Of a stretch of DNA of 16,424 bases, positions 15,031-16,424 are shown one piece after another. The notes beneath the pieces were generated by a model. The model searched no databases. It saw only the letters and a program-made list of their open reading frames with translations, and was not told the DNA's origin. Location: contig JBLHWO010000064.1 of the NCBI GenBank assembly GCA_047629215.1, positions 1 through 16,424 on the forward strand, written 5' to 3'. The translations under genes were made by a program, and so were the position numbers. Origin of the DNA: CANLBN01 sp047629215. GTDB lineage: Bacteria > Pseudomonadota > Gammaproteobacteria > Pseudomonadales > Cellvibrionaceae. Numbering within the stretch: the stretch's first letter is position 1; every line of letters begins with the position of its first letter.

Positions 15031-15047
15031 GATATTTACTACCTCCT
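15031..15047 (-). promoter_or_regulatory. Strong Shine-Dalgarno before an ATC codon at the expected start of the cyclase
   Basis: On the minus strand AGGAGG (15047-15042) is followed after 8 bases by ATC (15033-15031), in frame with the PAS-GGDEF gene and directly before VNKTPEAILDSLD. An ATG is expected here. Either the start codon was lost by a G-to-C change, or a rare ATC start is used, or this is a base error in the sequence. The nearest standard start is GTG at 14961, inside the PAS domain. Confidence 0.6.
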
Positions 15048-15230
15048 GTAGCGACCATTTTAAAGATTTTATTGCGCCGCATCAGCAACTGCTCCTATCA
15101 ACCAACTTGCGGGCATATCTTTTAATTAATTTAACCATTTCTAATGTACTGAGTTACAAACTGAGTTGCTAAGACTTAATTAGGATAAAGGTGTAAAAAA
15201 AAAGAAAGAAAAGTTATAAAGAGTAGCCAA

Positions 15231-15249
15231 AAGGGGCATTAGTCGCCCC
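15231..15249 (-). terminator. Hairpin, possible former terminator of the nirD unit
   Basis: AGGGGC (15231-15236) and GCCCCT (15244-15249) form a 6-bp stem with a 7-nt loop; on the minus strand it ends CCCCTTTT. It lies downstream of the minus-strand nirD remnant, with no other gene between, and upstream of the cyclase gene. The remaining DNA to 15329 has a short GTGAGGG/CCCTCAC inverted pair (15276-15323) and no gene. Confidence 0.45.
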
Positions 15250-15329
15250 TACTAGTGCAGAGACCACTAAGGGATGTGAGGGAGGGCAACTTCCACACAC
15301 GAAAATTGAGAGCAAGCCCTCACAAAACA

Positions 15330-15487
15330 CTGGGAGGCTGTCCGAGAATAGCGGCCGTCGCGAGTGAGCACTATTTTAAGTCTATTATCTCGATGATTTG
15401 AGGATCACAATGACTATAATAACCGAAAGTCGGTGGTGACAATAGCGCTTCCGCAGTAGGTCAGCCTTCCCTCGGACAGCCTCCCAG
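15330..15487. mobile_element. 158-bp MITE-like element with perfect 17-bp terminal inverted repeats
   Basis: CTGGGAGGCTGTCCGAG (15330-15346) is repeated exactly in reverse complement at 15471-15487. The 124-bp interior has no transposase, only a small CCGA/TCGG hairpin near 15423. Perfect ends, small size and no coding capacity are the marks of a non-autonomous element mobilised in trans by a DDE transposase; the family is not certain. No clear target duplication is seen. It sits immediately against the nirD remnant. Confidence 0.75.
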
Positions 15488-15621
15488 GCAGATTGAAGCT
15501 GTATCTTGCCTTCAATGGTTCTTACTGGATACGCTTTCACTGTATGCTCAGTATCTTCCAAGCAGTTACCCGAACCGAGACTAAAATGCTTCTGGTAAAA
15601 AGGCGAAGCCTCTACAATCTG
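15488..15621 (-). pseudogene. nirD: 3' remnant of nirD (nitrite reductase small subunit)
   Basis: One minus frame reads QIVEASPFYQKHFSLGSG, NCLEDTEHTVKAYPVRTIEG and KIQLQS, about 45 residues. This is the C-terminal part of NirD: a (V)ASPxYKQHFxLxTGxCLEDPExxVxxYPVR block followed by a last strand. NirD is the Rieske-like small subunit of NADH-dependent assimilatory nitrite reductase, which reduces nitrite to ammonium with NirB. The N-terminal half is gone: an in-frame TAA lies directly upstream, and the 26-bp arm of a palindromic element starts two bases further on. At the other end a MITE-like element begins exactly where the reading frame would finish. No nirB is visible. Its neighbour moaA makes the cofactor of nitrate reductase, fitting an eroded nitrate-assimilation locus. 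Confidence 0.75.
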
Positions 15622-15623
15622 TT

Positions 15624-15712
15624 AATTCACTGGGGGCAGAGTAAATTTTTCTTACTATCGTTGTAATGCTCAGTGTTCTTTTGTGGAAAATTTACACTGG
15701 CCCCAGTGAATT
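15624..15712. repeat. 89-bp palindromic element with 26-bp arms
   Basis: The left arm 15624-15649 and right arm 15687-15712 are inverted copies matching at 24 of 26 positions, with a 37-nt centre. The arms begin AATTCACTGGGG and end GTAAATTTT. No gene fits inside. It could be a MITE, a REP-like palindrome or two fused ends of a deleted element. It replaces the 5' half of nirD and ends 48 bp before moaA. Confidence 0.75.
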
Positions 15713-15720
15713 TTTATATT
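15691..15720 (+). promoter_or_regulatory. Possible moaA promoter partly inside the palindromic element
   Basis: TTTACA (15691-15696), an 18-bp spacer and TATATT (15715-15720) match the sigma-70 consensus at 5/6 and 5/6. The -35 box lies in the right arm of the palindrome and the -10 box just outside. Transcription would start near 15727, giving a leader of about 34 nt before moaA. No room is left for a Moco riboswitch. Confidence 0.5.
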
Positions 15721-15760
15721 TCTCCTATTAGCACCTGTCCGTTGGCTGTAAACTCAGCTT

Positions 15761-16424
15761 ATGCTTAAAGATCAATTTGGCCGTACCATTAATTACCTTC
15801 GTCTCTCGGTAACTGACCGCTGTGATTTTCGTTGTGTGTACTGTATGGCTGAAGAAATGGAGTTTCTGCCAAGAGAAGATTTACTGACACTCGAAGAAAT
15901 GACCCGTATTGCGCAAGCCTTTGTAGAGCTCGGTATAACAAAGATAAGACTAACTGGCGGCGAGCCTCTAATAAGACGTAATGTATCTCAGTTATTACGT
16001 AATTTAGGGCACATTAATCAACTAGAAGAGCTGATGTTAACCACAAATGGCTCACAACTTGCCCGCTATACCCCCGACTTACTTAAGGCAGGCGTTAAAA
16101 GGATTAACGTTAGTTTGGACAGCCTACAAGCTGAACGTTTTCACTCATTAACTCGTACCGGGAATATCGATATCGTTTTAAACGGCATTGAGACTGCTTT
16201 ATCAGCGGGTATTAAAATAAAGTTAAACAGCGTTATCTTAAAAAATCGAAATGGCGATGAAATATTGGATTTAATCGATTTCGTGTTAGATAAGCAGCTA
16301 GATATTTCTTTTATTGAAGAGATGCCGCTTGGACATATTAGTGAGCATCAAAGAAAAGAAGAATTTGTGAGTAGTGCTGAATTACGTGAAATAATAGAAC
16401 AAAAACATCCATTAACGAAACAAA
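15761..16424 (+). CDS. moaA: GTP 3',8-cyclase, first enzyme of molybdopterin synthesis (3' truncated by window edge)
   Basis: Radical SAM enzyme that converts GTP to 3',8-cyclo-GTP, which MoaC turns into cyclic pyranopterin phosphate. The visible 221 codons start at ATG 15761. They show YLRLSVTDRCDFRCVYC with the CxxxCxxC SAM-cluster cysteines at C21, C25 and C28, then LTGGEPLIRR, TTNGSQL, INVSLDSL and IEEMPLGH, in the order found in MoaA. The second 4Fe-4S cluster and the C-terminal GG lie beyond the window. No strong Shine-Dalgarno is visible. With mobA 10 kb away it indicates a Moco-using organism. The neighbouring nirD remnant suggests a link to nitrate assimilation. Its upstream DNA has been replaced by a palindromic element. 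Confidence 0.96.
   Translation, partial: MLKDQFGRTINYLRLSVTDRCDFRCVYCMAEEMEFLPREDLLTLEEMTRIAQAFVELGITKIRLTGGEPLIRRNVSQLLRNLGHINQLEELMLTTNGSQLARYTPDLLKAGVKRINVSLDSLQAERFHSLTRTGNIDIVLNGIETALSAGIKIKLNSVILKNRNGDEILDLIDFVLDKQLDISFIEEMPLGHISEHQRKEEFVSSAELREIIEQKHPLTKQ

Noticed and set aside
15233..15329. Open minus-strand frame downstream of the MITE-like element
   Set aside because: About 35 codons with no start, no motif and a hairpin inside; probably chance.
15713..15760. Moco riboswitch upstream of moaA
   Set aside because: Only 48 bp lie between the palindromic element and the ATG, too little for that RNA, and no matching stems are seen.

Overview
The window looks like a chromosomal stretch from an AT-leaning gammaproteobacterium, probably aquatic. 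This is inferred from gammaproteobacterial-type PdxH, TesB, IlvA and MoaA proteins, two c-di-GMP enzymes and a chemoreceptor; no rRNA or tRNA marker is present to fix the taxon. No CRISPR array, phage module or recognisable defence system is visible.

Left half (1-8571) is compact and intact. It starts with the tail of a secreted CARDB-like protein (+) and a perfect 15-bp hairpin. Next on the minus strand come a PAS-PAS-GGDEF-EAL protein, biosynthetic threonine dehydratase ilvA, a small four-helix membrane protein and pdxH. Divergent from pdxH are mobA (Moco guanylyltransferase) and the thioesterase tesB, and tesB converges on a thiolase with a 4-bp overlap. The notable element here lies between the membrane-protein gene and ilvA: a complete transcription attenuator. 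It has a promoter, a 21-residue leader peptide with four consecutive Ile codons, a pause hairpin, an antiterminator and an intrinsic terminator with a U-tract.

Right half (8572-15760) is mostly a graveyard of decayed genes around two long open genes, a chemoreceptor without a ligand-binding domain and a PAS-GGDEF diguanylate cyclase. Read in all frames, the apparently empty DNA resolves into several remnants: a frameshifted IS91-family transposase, an IS66-family TnpC fragment with stops, an unrecognised broken gene, the first 50 codons of a universal stress protein, a PNPOx-like flavoprotein with two stops and a frameshift, and a ~45-codon 3' piece of nirD. The nirD piece is boxed in by two palindromic elements. 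The usp and PNPOx remnants share an intergenic region with one FNR/Anr-like box placed about 41 bp upstream of two divergent TATAAT sequences, suggesting an old oxygen-responsive divergent promoter.

Right edge (15761-16424) is the start of moaA, the first enzyme of molybdopterin synthesis, running out of the window. mobA, moaA and the nirD remnant together suggest that a nitrate/nitrite assimilation locus once stood here and has partly been lost. Findings rest on reading the sequence by eye; family assignments of remnants come from motif recognition, not from a search.
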